Shown here: positions 36,333 to 45,101 of the stretch, piece by piece
How the letters are laid out: every line of letters starts with the position of its first letter
Position numbering within the stretch: position 1 is the first letter of the stretch
Assembly: GCA_035296965.1 (NCBI GenBank)
Contig: DATGZX010000361.1
Location: 4,182 to 68,181 of the forward strand
Origin: DATGZX01 sp035296965
Lineage (GTDB): Bacteria; Planctomycetota; Planctomycetia; Gemmatales; Gemmataceae
Length of the DNA: 64,000 bases
Direction: 5' to 3'
Notes under the pieces: generated by a model
What the model saw: only the letters and a program-made list of their open reading frames with translations
Told to the model about the DNA's origin: nothing
The model's database searches: none
Program-made: the position numbers and the translations under genes

Positions 36333-37667
36333 ATGACTGAGACCTTGATCGATCTAAAAGCACTGCTGGTGGAACGAGAAGATTGCGACGCCGGCACAGT
36401 GCAACAACTCCGCAACGCTTTGGCACAGGGTGGCACGCAGTACCGCAGTCTTCGTGACGTGGCGGACGTTCTCAAGAAGAAGTTAGAGGGCACAACGGGA
36501 ACAGCCGCCAAGCGTTGGTATCTCAAGTTGGGGATCAGCCGGTTCTTTCTCGGCCACCTGGGCGACGCAGTCGAGAATCTTCGCCAGGCAGAGGGCGCCC
36601 TGGCAAACTTTTACCTCGGCCGAGCACTCCTCTCGCGCCAGGAGTACGACGAAGCATTGAAGGCGTTTGACCGGGCAGAGAAAGCAGGGTACACGGCCAG
36701 CCAGGTGAATCTACAGCGCGTCGGCATCTACCGCCAAAAAGGTGACCTGACACAGGCACGCGCGGTTCTGGGAAAATTGGAGGAACTGGGAAGCCATAAC
36801 GCCGAGTACCACTTTCAGCTGGCGAGCATTCACCTCGCACAAGGAGAGCGCCCCGTCGCGGTGCGGCATTTGGAGCGTGCGGTTGAGCTCGATCCCAGCC
36901 ATACGGGCGCCCTTTTCCAGCTCGGCCACGCCAACGACCTCGCCGGCAATGACGAAGAAGCCATCGGCTTTTACGAGCGCTGCGTCAACCATCCTCCCGT
37001 TCACGTCGGCGCACTCGTGAACCTGGGGGTGCTCTACGAAGACAATGAAAAGTACGACAAGGCCGAGGACTGCTTCCGCAAGGTGCTGAGCGCCAACCCC
37101 ACTGACGATCAAGCGCGGCTGTTCATGAAGGACGCCCATGCCTCGATGACAATGTATTATAACCCCGAGGAAGAGCAGACCTTCAGCCGCTTCAGCCAGG
37201 TGCTCGAGATCCCCGTCACTGATTTCGAGTTGTCCGTGCGCAGCCGTAATTGCCTTAAGAAAATGAACATTCGCACCCTGGGCGACCTTACGCGCGTTAC
37301 GGAACAGCAGCTGCTTAGCAGCAAGAACTTCGGCGAAACCTCATTGAGCGAGATCAAGGAAATCATGGGCACCAAGGGGCTACACCTTGGTCAGTCGCTG
37401 GAGGAAGGCGCCCAGTACGACATGCGCTACCGTCCGAAGCAGCCGCTCTCGGAGCAGGAGCAAGCGGTTCTCGGCAAGCCGGTCAGCGACCTGAACCTCT
37501 CGGTCCGAGCCCGGAAGTGCATGAATCGGTTGGGGATCAACACGCTGGGAGACCTCGTTCAGCGCAGCGGCGATGAACTTCTGGAGTCCAAGAACTTCGG
37601 AATGACCTCCCTCAATGAAGTACGCGAGAAGCTGGCCCAGTTCGGCCTGTCGCTGCGTGGTGACTGA
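36333..37667 (+). CDS. TPR protein with two RNA-polymerase-alpha-CTD-like domains
   Basis: 444 residues. Residues 60-280 are TPR units (for example AEYHFQLASIHLAQGERPVAVRHLERAV). Residues 292-354 and 382-444 are two copies of the RNA polymerase alpha C-terminal fold. In copy 1 LSVRSRNCLKK matches E. coli LTVRSANCLKA, so Arg303, Asn306 and Cys307 match the DNA-contact residues Arg265, Asn268 and Cys269, and NFGETSLSE matches NLGKKSLTE except for the lysines. Copy 2 keeps Arg392, Cys396 and Asn421. A hairpin terminator follows. It probably binds A/T-rich promoter DNA or the transcription machinery; this role is inference. Confidence 0.88.
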   Translation: MTETLIDLKALLVEREDCDAGTVQQLRNALAQGGTQYRSLRDVADVLKKKLEGTTGTAAKRWYLKLGISRFFLGHLGDAVENLRQAEGALANFYLGRALLSRQEYDEALKAFDRAEKAGYTASQVNLQRVGIYRQKGDLTQARAVLGKLEELGSHNAEYHFQLASIHLAQGERPVAVRHLERAVELDPSHTGALFQLGHANDLAGNDEEAIGFYERCVNHPPVHVGALVNLGVLYEDNEKYDKAEDCFRKVLSANPTDDQARLFMKDAHASMTMYYNPEEEQTFSRFSQVLEIPVTDFELSVRSRNCLKKMNIRTLGDLTRVTEQQLLSSKNFGETSLSEIKEIMGTKGLHLGQSLEEGAQYDMRYRPKQPLSEQEQAVLGKPVSDLNLSVRARKCMNRLGINTLGDLVQRSGDELLESKNFGMTSLNEVREKLAQFGLSLRGD

Positions 37668-37683
37668 GCGTCATGCCTGCAAG

Positions 37684-37707
37684 AGCGGGGGGCTTGCCCC
37701 CGCTTTC
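37684..37707 (+). terminator. Hairpin between the TPR-alphaCTD gene and tgt
   Basis: AGCGGGGG-gcttg-CCCCCGCT followed by a short T run (TTTCC). It ends the TPR-alphaCTD gene and lies 33 bases before the tgt start. The T run is short, so rho-independent termination may be partial. Confidence 0.6.
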
Positions 37708-37736
37708 CTGATTCGCGTGAGTACGAGCGCCTGAGT

Positions 37737-38918
37737 GTGAATTCCAGCGAGCAAGCTCCGAAGGAACCATCTCCGCCGACAGAGCCAGTTCAGCCGCGGC
37801 CTTCCACGTCGAGTTTTTCTTTCCAGGTGCAGCAAACATCTGGCCCTGCGCGCCTTGGCCGGCTTACCACGGCACACGGCACGGTCGAAACTCCTATCTT
37901 CATGCCGGTGGGTACGCAGGCCACCGTCAAGGGCCTCACGCCGGACCAGCTTCGAGAAGCGGGGGCACAGCTAATCCTTGGAAACACCTACCATCTTGCG
38001 CTAAGGCCGGGCGATGAACTGATCGCCGAGCTTGGAGGCCTGCATCGCTTCATGGCCTGGGATGGACCAATCCTCACCGACAGCGGCGGCTTCCAGGTCT
38101 ACAGCCTGGCCTTGAGCCGGAAAATCGACGATCGTGCCGCAGTCTTTCGATCGCACATCGATGGATCCTTATTGGAGCTGAGCCCTGAACGGGCCGTGCG
38201 CATCCAGGAAAATCTGGGCTCGGATATCGCGATGTGCCTCGACGAGTGTCCACCGTTTGGCACCTCGCCGGAGTACATGGAAGAGGCGGTCCGGCGAACC
38301 ATCTGCTGGGCGGAGCGTTGCCGTTCCACGCAGCAGCGCGGCGATCAAGCGCTCTTTGCCATCGTGCAGGGTGGGACAGACCTTCACCTCCGGGGCAAGT
38401 GCGCTGCCGCTCTGATCGAACTGAACTTCCCTGGCTACGCACTGGGCGGTTTCAGCGTGGGTGAGACAGCCGCTCAGATGGTCGCAGCCCTCGGGCCATG
38501 TGTGGCCTTCTTGCCGTCCGAAAAGCCTCGCTACCTGATGGGCGTCGGCCGGCCCCAGGACATCGTCGCGGCGGTGGCCTGTGGCGTGGACATGTTCGAT
38601 TGCGTCTTGCCGACCCGAAACGGCCGCAATGCCTCGGCATTCACGATGGACGGGTCGCTTCGGCTGCGCAACGCCCAGTACAAGCGAGATCCGGCTCCTC
38701 TCGAGTCCGATTGCATGTGCTACACGTGTAGGCACTACAGCAAGGCTTACTTGCATCACCTGTTCCTTGCGGGCGAGATGCTCGGGCCGACGTTATTGTC
38801 CTTGCACAATGTCGCGTTTTACTGCCGGCTCATGAAAGAGATCCGTGCAGCGATTCGCGAGCAGCACTGGGCAGAGTACCAGGCGGTTCGCCTTGCCCGT
38901 TGGGGCGCAACGTCTTAA
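37737..38918 (+). CDS. tgt: Queuine/preQ1 tRNA-ribosyltransferase
   Basis: 393 residues. The TIM-barrel enzyme replaces guanine 34 of Asn, Asp, His and Tyr tRNAs with preQ1. The general-base motif DSGGFQVYSLA and the nucleophile region GVDMFDCVLPTRNGRNA are present, and CMCYTCRHYSKAYLHH holds the zinc ligands. The start is GTG 37737, with a Pro/Ser-rich 30-residue extension before the normal N-terminus. It heads tgt-yajC-secDF, a conserved bacterial gene order. Confidence 0.94.
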   Translation: MNSSEQAPKEPSPPTEPVQPRPSTSSFSFQVQQTSGPARLGRLTTAHGTVETPIFMPVGTQATVKGLTPDQLREAGAQLILGNTYHLALRPGDELIAELGGLHRFMAWDGPILTDSGGFQVYSLALSRKIDDRAAVFRSHIDGSLLELSPERAVRIQENLGSDIAMCLDECPPFGTSPEYMEEAVRRTICWAERCRSTQQRGDQALFAIVQGGTDLHLRGKCAAALIELNFPGYALGGFSVGETAAQMVAALGPCVAFLPSEKPRYLMGVGRPQDIVAAVACGVDMFDCVLPTRNGRNASAFTMDGSLRLRNAQYKRDPAPLESDCMCYTCRHYSKAYLHHLFLAGEMLGPTLLSLHNVAFYCRLMKEIRAAIREQHWAEYQAVRLARWGATS

Positions 38919-39043
38919 GATACGTCTTTCATTGCGTTGGAGTTGTGTCACGTTGACGTAAGAACTGATAAGGGAATCGAGGGGCGGGCGCGTCCGGTGC
39001 CGCCCTTTGCCGTTTTAGCCCGCCTCAAGGGCGAGAGACATCC

Positions 39044-39427
39044 ATGCTATTTGCCTTGCTATTGCTGCTAGCCGAAGCGCCGCCAGCGGAGCAACCCGCG
39101 CCGCCGGCTGCAAACCCCTTGGCCACCATATTGAATTTCGCGCCATTCCTGGCTATCGGCGTCCTGGCGTGGTGGCTCTTGATTCGCCCCATGAAGAAAC
39201 AAGAACAGGAACGAAAGCTGTTGCTAAGCGCCTTGAAGAAGAACGACCGCGTCGTAACCTCCGGCGGCATCATCGGGATCGTTGCGAACCTGAAGGATAA
39301 AGATGATGAAGTCACGCTCAAGGTCGATGAGAGTTCCAATGTCCGCCTGCGTGTGACCAGGGCCAGCATCGTCAAGATTCTCGGTGGGGAAGAGCAAGAC
39401 AAGGAGCAAAAAGAAGGCGGAGCGTGA
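39044..39427 (+). CDS. yajC: Sec translocon accessory protein YajC
   Basis: 127 residues. A membrane segment of about 22 residues (LNFAPFLAIGVLAWWLLIRPM) is followed by the YajC signature KKQEQERKLLLSALKKNDRVVTSGG and the cytoplasmic strand-rich tail. A Pro/Ala-rich N-terminal stretch precedes the helix. YajC associates with SecDF. It lies 72 bases upstream of the SecDF gene, in the usual arrangement. Confidence 0.93.
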   Translation: MLFALLLLLAEAPPAEQPAPPAANPLATILNFAPFLAIGVLAWWLLIRPMKKQEQERKLLLSALKKNDRVVTSGGIIGIVANLKDKDDEVTLKVDESSNVRLRVTRASIVKILGGEEQDKEQKEGGA

Positions 39428-39498
39428 CGGACCCAGCGGCTGATCGCTACCTCATTCAGCTTTCCCCAAATCCTTAGGAAAAGGCACTCGAGCGAATC

Positions 39499-42400
39499 AT
39501 GAAGCGATTTACCTGGAAGATCGTATTCTGCGTGGTGCCCGTCCTCTTGGCGGCGTTGATCGTCGGCCGGGCCGTGCAGCTCTACGGGCAAGGACGCGGC
39601 GGCTTCAAGCTGGGCGTCGATTTGGTGGGCGGGACCATCCTTGTCTATGAAGTGGATGATCCCAGCAAACTCCCCGACAACTATAAACCCGAAGAACTTG
39701 TCGCCTCGCTGAAGCGGCGCATTGACCCGGCGGATCTCTACAACGTGACCATTCGCGCCGTTGGCCGGACGCGGGTGGAAATCATCCTGCCCACGGGCGG
39801 CGTGCATCAGGCAGAGGCGGAAAACGTTGCCTGGAAGCAACTCTTGGAGCGCGTCGAGGAGCATTGGCCATTACGCACAGACGCAAACCTCGATATCCCG
39901 ACGGGCAGAACCAAGGACCTGATCACCCGCGTCAAGGAGCAGCATCCCGACGTCCCTGACACGGAGATTGAGGACTTTGTTGAACAAAACTACCAGGGAG
40001 AGAAGGGAAAGCGGCATCTGACGGAAGAGGAAGTCAACCGGATCAAGGCATTGATCGCTCAAGTCGGCAGCCTCGAATTCCGCATATTGGCGAACTCTCG
40101 AGACGACGAAGAAGCAATCAAGCGGGCCGAGGAGGAGTTCAATCCCAAGGAGAAAGCCGACGAGGAGAAACTCAAGCAGGAACTCGAACGTCTGGCTCGT
40201 GAAGGCAAGCCGCCGCCGCCGCCCAAACCGCCGGACGGCAGGACCACGTTCGAGGTTCCCCGCAAGGGCGACTTCGCCTATTCCTGGGTCGAGCTGGAGC
40301 GCGAGGAACGCCACTACCTCGGATTGGACAACGCTACCGAGAAGGACCCCGCCAAGAATTCGTTCTGGAATCAGGTGGCCGAGGCGCGTAAGAACTACAA
40401 GCCCCTGCGCGTCGACCGCCTGAGCGGCGATCTGCTTTTCAGCAGGAACTGCGAAGACCTCAAACTGCCGCGGGAGGTGCGCGAGAAGAAAAAATACGAG
40501 TACTTCGTTCTCACCCGTAACCCGCAGAAGGATGCCAACGGCGAGCCTCTGGCGATCACCGGCCAGTACCTGACCAACGCGCGCCCGGGTGTCGACGACA
40601 AACTCCGGCCGGCCGTCATGTTCCAATTTGACAGCAAGGGTGGCGATCTGTTCTATGATGTCACGTCGAAGAACCTTCCGGAAGGAAGCGGCCCTGGGGC
40701 CTTTTATCGGTTCCTCGCCATTCTCCTTGACGGCAAGATCGTCTCCGCGCCCACGATCAACAGTTCCATCCGGTCGGAAGGCCAGATCAGCGGTAGCTTC
40801 ACGAAGGAAAAGGTCGATAACCTGGTCACGGTTCTCCGCTCCGGCGCGCTGCCAGCTACTTTGAAAGGCCAGCCCGTCAGCGAGAATACCATGGGGGCGC
40901 AGCTTGGCGAGGACACGATCAAGGCGGGCACGATCTCTGTCGGCGTTGCGTTCGGGGCGATCCTCCTCTTCATGTTGGTCTATTATCGTTTTGCCGGGTT
41001 CGTGGCTTGCATCGCCTTGCTGGCCAACCTGCTGCTCACCGTGGCCTTCATGGCGGCCGTAAATGCCACCTTCACGCTACCCGGTCTCGCCGGCCTTGTG
41101 CTCATGCTCGGTATGGCCGTCGACGCCAACGTGCTGATCTACGAAAGGCTTCGTGAAGAGCGCGACCGCGGCGCCAGCCTGGCACTAGCTCTGCGCAACG
41201 GTTACGACCGGGCATTCCCCACCATCATCGATACCCACCTGAGCAGCATCTTCACGGCCATCGTGCTCTACACGGTCGGCAATGACCAGCTCAAGGGCTT
41301 CGGCATCAGCCTCACGGTGGGTTTGATCATCAGCTTGTTCACGTCGCTTTACATGACGCGCCTGATTTTCGATATCTGGCAGGTCAAGGGCTGGCTACGA
41401 AAGTTGAGCATGTTTCGGCTGTTCTCCAGGCCCAACATCGACTTCATGGGCATCCGCTACTACTGGTTCACGGCCACTATCCTTCTCACCATCGTTGGCG
41501 CGTCCGTGTTCATGTACCGGCTGCCCAGGGGCGGACTGAACATCGACTTCGAAGGCGGCACTGCCTACGGCGGCCAGCTCGTGGATCCGGTAAGCATCAC
41601 AGAGTTGCGCGGGCTCTTCAGCGAACAGCGCCAGAAGGAACGTTTGAACGTCTCGGATGTCAAACAGCGGGACGCGGGGCGTCGTTCCTTTGATATCGTC
41701 TACGGGGATGGGGCGAACAAGGTCACGAGGAAAATCGATTTCCCCAATGAGACCACGCCCGAGGACGTTCGCGCACGCGCGGGACAGATCCCGGATATCT
41801 CGGTAGAGACTATTTTCCTGAGCAGCTCTCGCCAAGGAGACAAGAGTCCGTACTTCAACATCCGCACCTCTGAAAAGGCTCCTGAGCTGGTGCAAAGCTC
41901 GATCGACAGGCTGCTCGGCGACCGGCAAAAGAAGATCAGCCTGAAGTTCGTGGTCGACCCATCGAATAAGGGCGTGACTTTGAATTTCAGCGACTATGCA
42001 TCTCCCGCCCAGGTGAGTCTGCTCATCGAGCGGGAACTGAAGGACCACGGGCTGACGTCGCAAGCCTTTCAGTTCGGCCTGCTGGGGCAGGGGCAGGACA
42101 AGGATGGGCGCTACAAGGAAATGCGTCTTGAACTGAGCACGCCTGCCGAGCACGACAAATTGGAAGCCACACTCAAGGCCACCGAGGCAGAGTTTGCTGC
42201 TCGGCCACAGCCCGAAAGGCTGGAGAACTTCGACAGCCAGCTAGCGCGCGACACGCAGCTTCGCGCGATGTACGCGATCCTGGCGAGCTGGGGAGCGATC
42301 CTGCTTTACCTCTGGTTCCGATTCGGCAACTGGACGTTTGGCCTGGCCGCCGTGCTCTGCTTGATCCATGACCTATTCTTTACGCTCGGCATCATTGCGT

Positions 42401-42843
42401 TCTGCCATTACCTGCATGGGACATGGTTCGGCAACCTGCTGGCCCTTCAGGATTTCAAGATCGATCTCCCATCTGTCGCGGCCCTCCTTACGTTGGTGGG
42501 CTATTCCGTGAACGACACGATTGTGGTGTTCGACCGCATCCGCGAGGTGCGCGGCAAGAATCCGCTGCTGACTCCGCAGACGATCAACGATAGCGTCAAT
42601 CAAACCCTGAGCCGCACGTTGCTCACCTCCTTTGCCACCTGGCTGGTCGTGATCGTGCTTTACATCTGGGGCGGCGATGGCGTTCATCTCTTCGCGTTCG
42701 TCATGGTGGTCGGCGTGGTCGTCGGCACGTACAGCTCGATCTACATTGCCAGCCCGTTGCTGCTGATCTTTGGGGAAGGCACACCGCATTCGAAGCTCAA
42801 GTACCAAAAAGCAACGGTCCAGACTGCCGGCGCTCCGGGATGA
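39499..42843 (+). CDS. secDF: Fused protein-export membrane protein SecDF
   Basis: 1114 residues. The SecD half begins with a membrane segment, VDLVGGTILVYEVDD, the periplasmic P1 region, and the hallmark LMLGMAVDANVLIYERLREE. The SecF half has LNIDFEGGTAYGGQLVD and GYSVNDTIVVFDRIREVRG. Twelve membrane segments in total are expected. It uses the proton gradient to drive late steps of Sec export. A long charged/proline-rich insert (about residues 195-260, EEAIKRAEEEFNPKEK then PPPPPKPPDG) is not found in the E. coli SecD P1 domain. It is one gene rather than secD plus secF. Confidence 0.95.
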   Translation: MKRFTWKIVFCVVPVLLAALIVGRAVQLYGQGRGGFKLGVDLVGGTILVYEVDDPSKLPDNYKPEELVASLKRRIDPADLYNVTIRAVGRTRVEIILPTGGVHQAEAENVAWKQLLERVEEHWPLRTDANLDIPTGRTKDLITRVKEQHPDVPDTEIEDFVEQNYQGEKGKRHLTEEEVNRIKALIAQVGSLEFRILANSRDDEEAIKRAEEEFNPKEKADEEKLKQELERLAREGKPPPPPKPPDGRTTFEVPRKGDFAYSWVELEREERHYLGLDNATEKDPAKNSFWNQVAEARKNYKPLRVDRLSGDLLFSRNCEDLKLPREVREKKKYEYFVLTRNPQKDANGEPLAITGQYLTNARPGVDDKLRPAVMFQFDSKGGDLFYDVTSKNLPEGSGPGAFYRFLAILLDGKIVSAPTINSSIRSEGQISGSFTKEKVDNLVTVLRSGALPATLKGQPVSENTMGAQLGEDTIKAGTISVGVAFGAILLFMLVYYRFAGFVACIALLANLLLTVAFMAAVNATFTLPGLAGLVLMLGMAVDANVLIYERLREERDRGASLALALRNGYDRAFPTIIDTHLSSIFTAIVLYTVGNDQLKGFGISLTVGLIISLFTSLYMTRLIFDIWQVKGWLRKLSMFRLFSRPNIDFMGIRYYWFTATILLTIVGASVFMYRLPRGGLNIDFEGGTAYGGQLVDPVSITELRGLFSEQRQKERLNVSDVKQRDAGRRSFDIVYGDGANKVTRKIDFPNETTPEDVRARAGQIPDISVETIFLSSSRQGDKSPYFNIRTSEKAPELVQSSIDRLLGDRQKKISLKFVVDPSNKGVTLNFSDYASPAQVSLLIERELKDHGLTSQAFQFGLLGQGQDKDGRYKEMRLELSTPAEHDKLEATLKATEAEFAARPQPERLENFDSQLARDTQLRAMYAILASWGAILLYLWFRFGNWTFGLAAVLCLIHDLFFTLGIIAFCHYLHGTWFGNLLALQDFKIDLPSVAALLTLVGYSVNDTIVVFDRIREVRGKNPLLTPQTINDSVNQTLSRTLLTSFATWLVVIVLYIWGGDGVHLFAFVMVVGVVVGTYSSIYIASPLLLIFGEGTPHSKLKYQKATVQTAGAPG

Positions 42844-42898
42844 TTGGGGTGGCAGCGCGGTCGGCTCAATCCGGACAGCGGGAGAAATGCCGGCGCCA

Positions 42899-43471
42899 TT
42901 AGCCCAGTTTCGCTCGGCTCAGAACGGCATAAACCGGTCCCTGCGCCGTTAATTCGCTGCTCATCACGAGGAGTTCCTGGACCGCCGTCTCTCCGCCGTG
43001 CCAGCCGGCGTGCTTGGTTAATCCGGCTGGCAGGCTGTCGGTAGCGCGATCGCTCCTGACTCGTCCCAAAGTAACATGAGGCTTGTACTTTCGCTCCTCC
43101 CGGCGATAGCAACCCAATGCCAGGAGCGGAGGTTCGAGCCCGTCGTGTAGCGCCGCCAACTCTTCGGCTCCCTGGCCGACCCCGATCCACAAGACTCTTG
43201 GCCGACGCGGCGTCGGGAAACAGCCCGCTCCTTCAATCGTCATCGAGAACGGGGCGTGCTTCTGGGTCTCTTCTGCGACCACCCGGCACACGCCAGGTAT
43301 ATCGCGGTCGTCCACTTCCCCAAGGAACAAGAGCGTGACATGCAAGTTTTCCTGTTCGACCCACTTGACGTCCACGCCCAGGCGGCCCAGCGTTTCCTGG
43401 AAAGCAACCGCCCGGCTTCGAATCGCCTTGCCAATATCGACGCCGATAAAAGTACGAAGGCGAGGCATCAT
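42899..43471 (-). CDS. thpR: RNA 2',3'-cyclic phosphodiesterase ThpR/LigT
   Basis: 190 residues. The two catalytic HxTx motifs are His44-Val-Thr46-Leu and His132-Val-Thr134-Leu, the hallmark of the 2H phosphoesterase superfamily, which opens 2',3'-cyclic phosphates at RNA ends. ATG 43471, with GAGGACC upstream, is chosen, since the frame is open earlier; ATG 43468 is a near alternative. It is the last gene of a minus-strand run with PfkB and MaoC, 41 bases downstream of PfkB. Confidence 0.9.
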   Translation of the reverse strand: MMPRLRTFIGVDIGKAIRSRAVAFQETLGRLGVDVKWVEQENLHVTLLFLGEVDDRDIPGVCRVVAEETQKHAPFSMTIEGAGCFPTPRRPRVLWIGVGQGAEELAALHDGLEPPLLALGCYRREERKYKPHVTLGRVRSDRATDSLPAGLTKHAGWHGGETAVQELLVMSSELTAQGPVYAVLSRAKLG

Positions 43472-43512
43472 GGTCCTCGAACAAGGTGATGACGCGCGGG
43501 ACAGGTGCCCGG

Positions 43513-44430
43513 TCAAAAGGCGAGCATGTTCCGATATTTCTCGATGCGCTCCTCGATCTCCCTGCGCTCGCTCCGCTTGAGTCGATCCAGGCCGAAGCCT
43601 TCGACCGTCAGGCTGGCGACGACGGTTCCGTACGCCATCGCGCGACGGAGGCGCCCTGGGGGAGGGCTGTCATCCGACGTCAAGTGGCCCATGATTCCGC
43701 CTGCAAAACTGTCGCCGGCGCCGGTTGGGTCAACGACCTCTCCTGTCGGATAGGCCGGGATGACGAAAACACCCTCCTGGCTGAAAAGCATCGCGCCATG
43801 CTCGCCTTTTTTGATGATGACGAACTTGGGCCCCAGTTGCAGGATGGCCTTGCCGGCCCGGACCATATTGTCCTGGCCCGTGAGGAGATGGGCTTCACTA
43901 TCATTGAGCAGCAGGCCATCCAGGCGCGGCAAGAGCTTCAGAAGATCGTCGCGTTGCGTGTCGATCCAGAGGTCCATGGTGTCCGCCATGACGAAGCGCG
44001 GCCGGCGGATCTGATCGAGCACACGAGCGTGAAGAGCCGGGCTGCTATTCCCCAAAAAAATGTGCGTGCTGTCGCGAAACTGTTCCGGCAGCCTGGGATC
44101 GAAGTCTGCGAGAACGTTCAAGTGTACCGCAATCGTGTCGCGCGTGTTCAAGTCCTGGTGATAGCGGCCTTTCCAGCGGAACGTCAGTCCCGGCAGGGTC
44201 ACCAGACCCGCGGTATCAATCTTCCGCGACGCAAACAAACGTTTATGCTCCTCGGGAAAGTCTTCGCCCACCACGCCCACGAGACGCGGCGCCACGAAGA
44301 AACTGGCCGCGTAGGAGAAATAAGTCGCGGAGCCGCCCAGGGCATCATCGACCGAACCTGACGGTGTCTCGATCGAGTCGAAAGCGATGGAACCGACGAC
44401 GAGCAAGGAATGATCATTCTTCGTCGACAT
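43513..44430 (-). CDS. PfkB-family carbohydrate/nucleoside kinase
   Basis: 305 residues. The PfkB signature DPTGAGDSFAGG contains catalytic Asp240, and the N-terminal glycine-rich substrate site LGGSATYFSYAA is present. Substrate could be a sugar or a nucleoside; the YHQDLNTRDTIAVHLN segment gives no unambiguous assignment. The start overlaps the end of the MaoC-like gene by 17 bases, implying translational coupling. Confidence 0.88.
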   Translation of the reverse strand: MSTKNDHSLLVVGSIAFDSIETPSGSVDDALGGSATYFSYAASFFVAPRLVGVVGEDFPEEHKRLFASRKIDTAGLVTLPGLTFRWKGRYHQDLNTRDTIAVHLNVLADFDPRLPEQFRDSTHIFLGNSSPALHARVLDQIRRPRFVMADTMDLWIDTQRDDLLKLLPRLDGLLLNDSEAHLLTGQDNMVRAGKAILQLGPKFVIIKKGEHGAMLFSQEGVFVIPAYPTGEVVDPTGAGDSFAGGIMGHLTSDDSPPPGRLRRAMAYGTVVASLTVEGFGLDRLKRSERREIEERIEKYRNMLAF

Positions 44431-44971
44431 CTAGGGACTCCTGGCCTTGGTTTGGCGTGCGCCGCTGTGTGGAAGCTTCGTCTTCCACGCCGCCGACTTC
44501 TCCGTCGATATCCTTATCCGTGCCTCTGCCTTCGACCAGAGTCAGGGAGATCCCCTCATGGACCACCTTGCCGTCCTGGTTGACGAGCTTCTTTTGCCAA
44601 TGGATCACGCCGCGCCGCCCGCGCGCCCTCTCCTCCTTCTCGATAACCTTCGTGCGCACCCGGATGGTGTCGCCAATGAAAACCGTTCCCCGGAAATGCC
44701 ATTCGCGCAGTTGCATGATCGCCAGGGTGCGCATGGGGGGGCTATTGAGGCCCAGGCCGCTCGCGATGGAGAGCACCAGTAGGCCATGGGCGATCGGCTG
44801 ACGAAACGGCGTGCTCTTCGCAAATTCGTGATCCATGTGGATTGGATTGAAATCGCCGCTCAGCCCGGCGAAATTGACCACATCGGCCTGAGTGATAGTT
44901 CGGCCCGGCGACTCCCACTCTTCGCCGACCTCAACATCATCGAAGTACAGGTGCTGGAGCGTGTAGGACAT
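44414..44971 (-). CDS. MaoC-like hot-dog-fold enoyl-CoA hydratase/dehydratase
   Basis: 185 residues. The hot-dog fold holds the hydratase motif with Asp40 and His45 in SGDFNPIHMDHEFAKST and HGLL nearby, the catalytic pair of R-specific enoyl-CoA hydratases. A charged C-terminal extension (GTDKDIDGEVGGVEDEAS) is beyond the fold and probably disordered. The gene overlaps the PfkB gene by 17 bases. Acyl substrate unknown. Confidence 0.88.
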   Translation of the reverse strand: MSYTLQHLYFDDVEVGEEWESPGRTITQADVVNFAGLSGDFNPIHMDHEFAKSTPFRQPIAHGLLVLSIASGLGLNSPPMRTLAIMQLREWHFRGTVFIGDTIRVRTKVIEKEERARGRRGVIHWQKKLVNQDGKVVHEGISLTLVEGRGTDKDIDGEVGGVEDEASTQRRTPNQGQESLDVDEE

Positions 44972-45101
44972 AGATCGACCTGCTTTCTCTTACTCCTTTA
45001 CCTGGTCGAGTTTATTCAAGGAGGCCGGGAAGCCGCAAGCTTTTCTTCCTCCCGCCAAGCAGCCGGGCGCGGCCCGGCCCCTGACTTCAACTCGTCTCAT
45101 T

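Noticed and set aside
41395..42153. A 252-codon minus-strand frame within secDF
   Set aside because: Antisense of a conserved export gene; no domain.
43486..44361. A 291-codon plus-strand frame opposite the PfkB kinase
   Set aside because: The PfkB frame has full catalytic motifs. The opposite frame has no recognisable domain.
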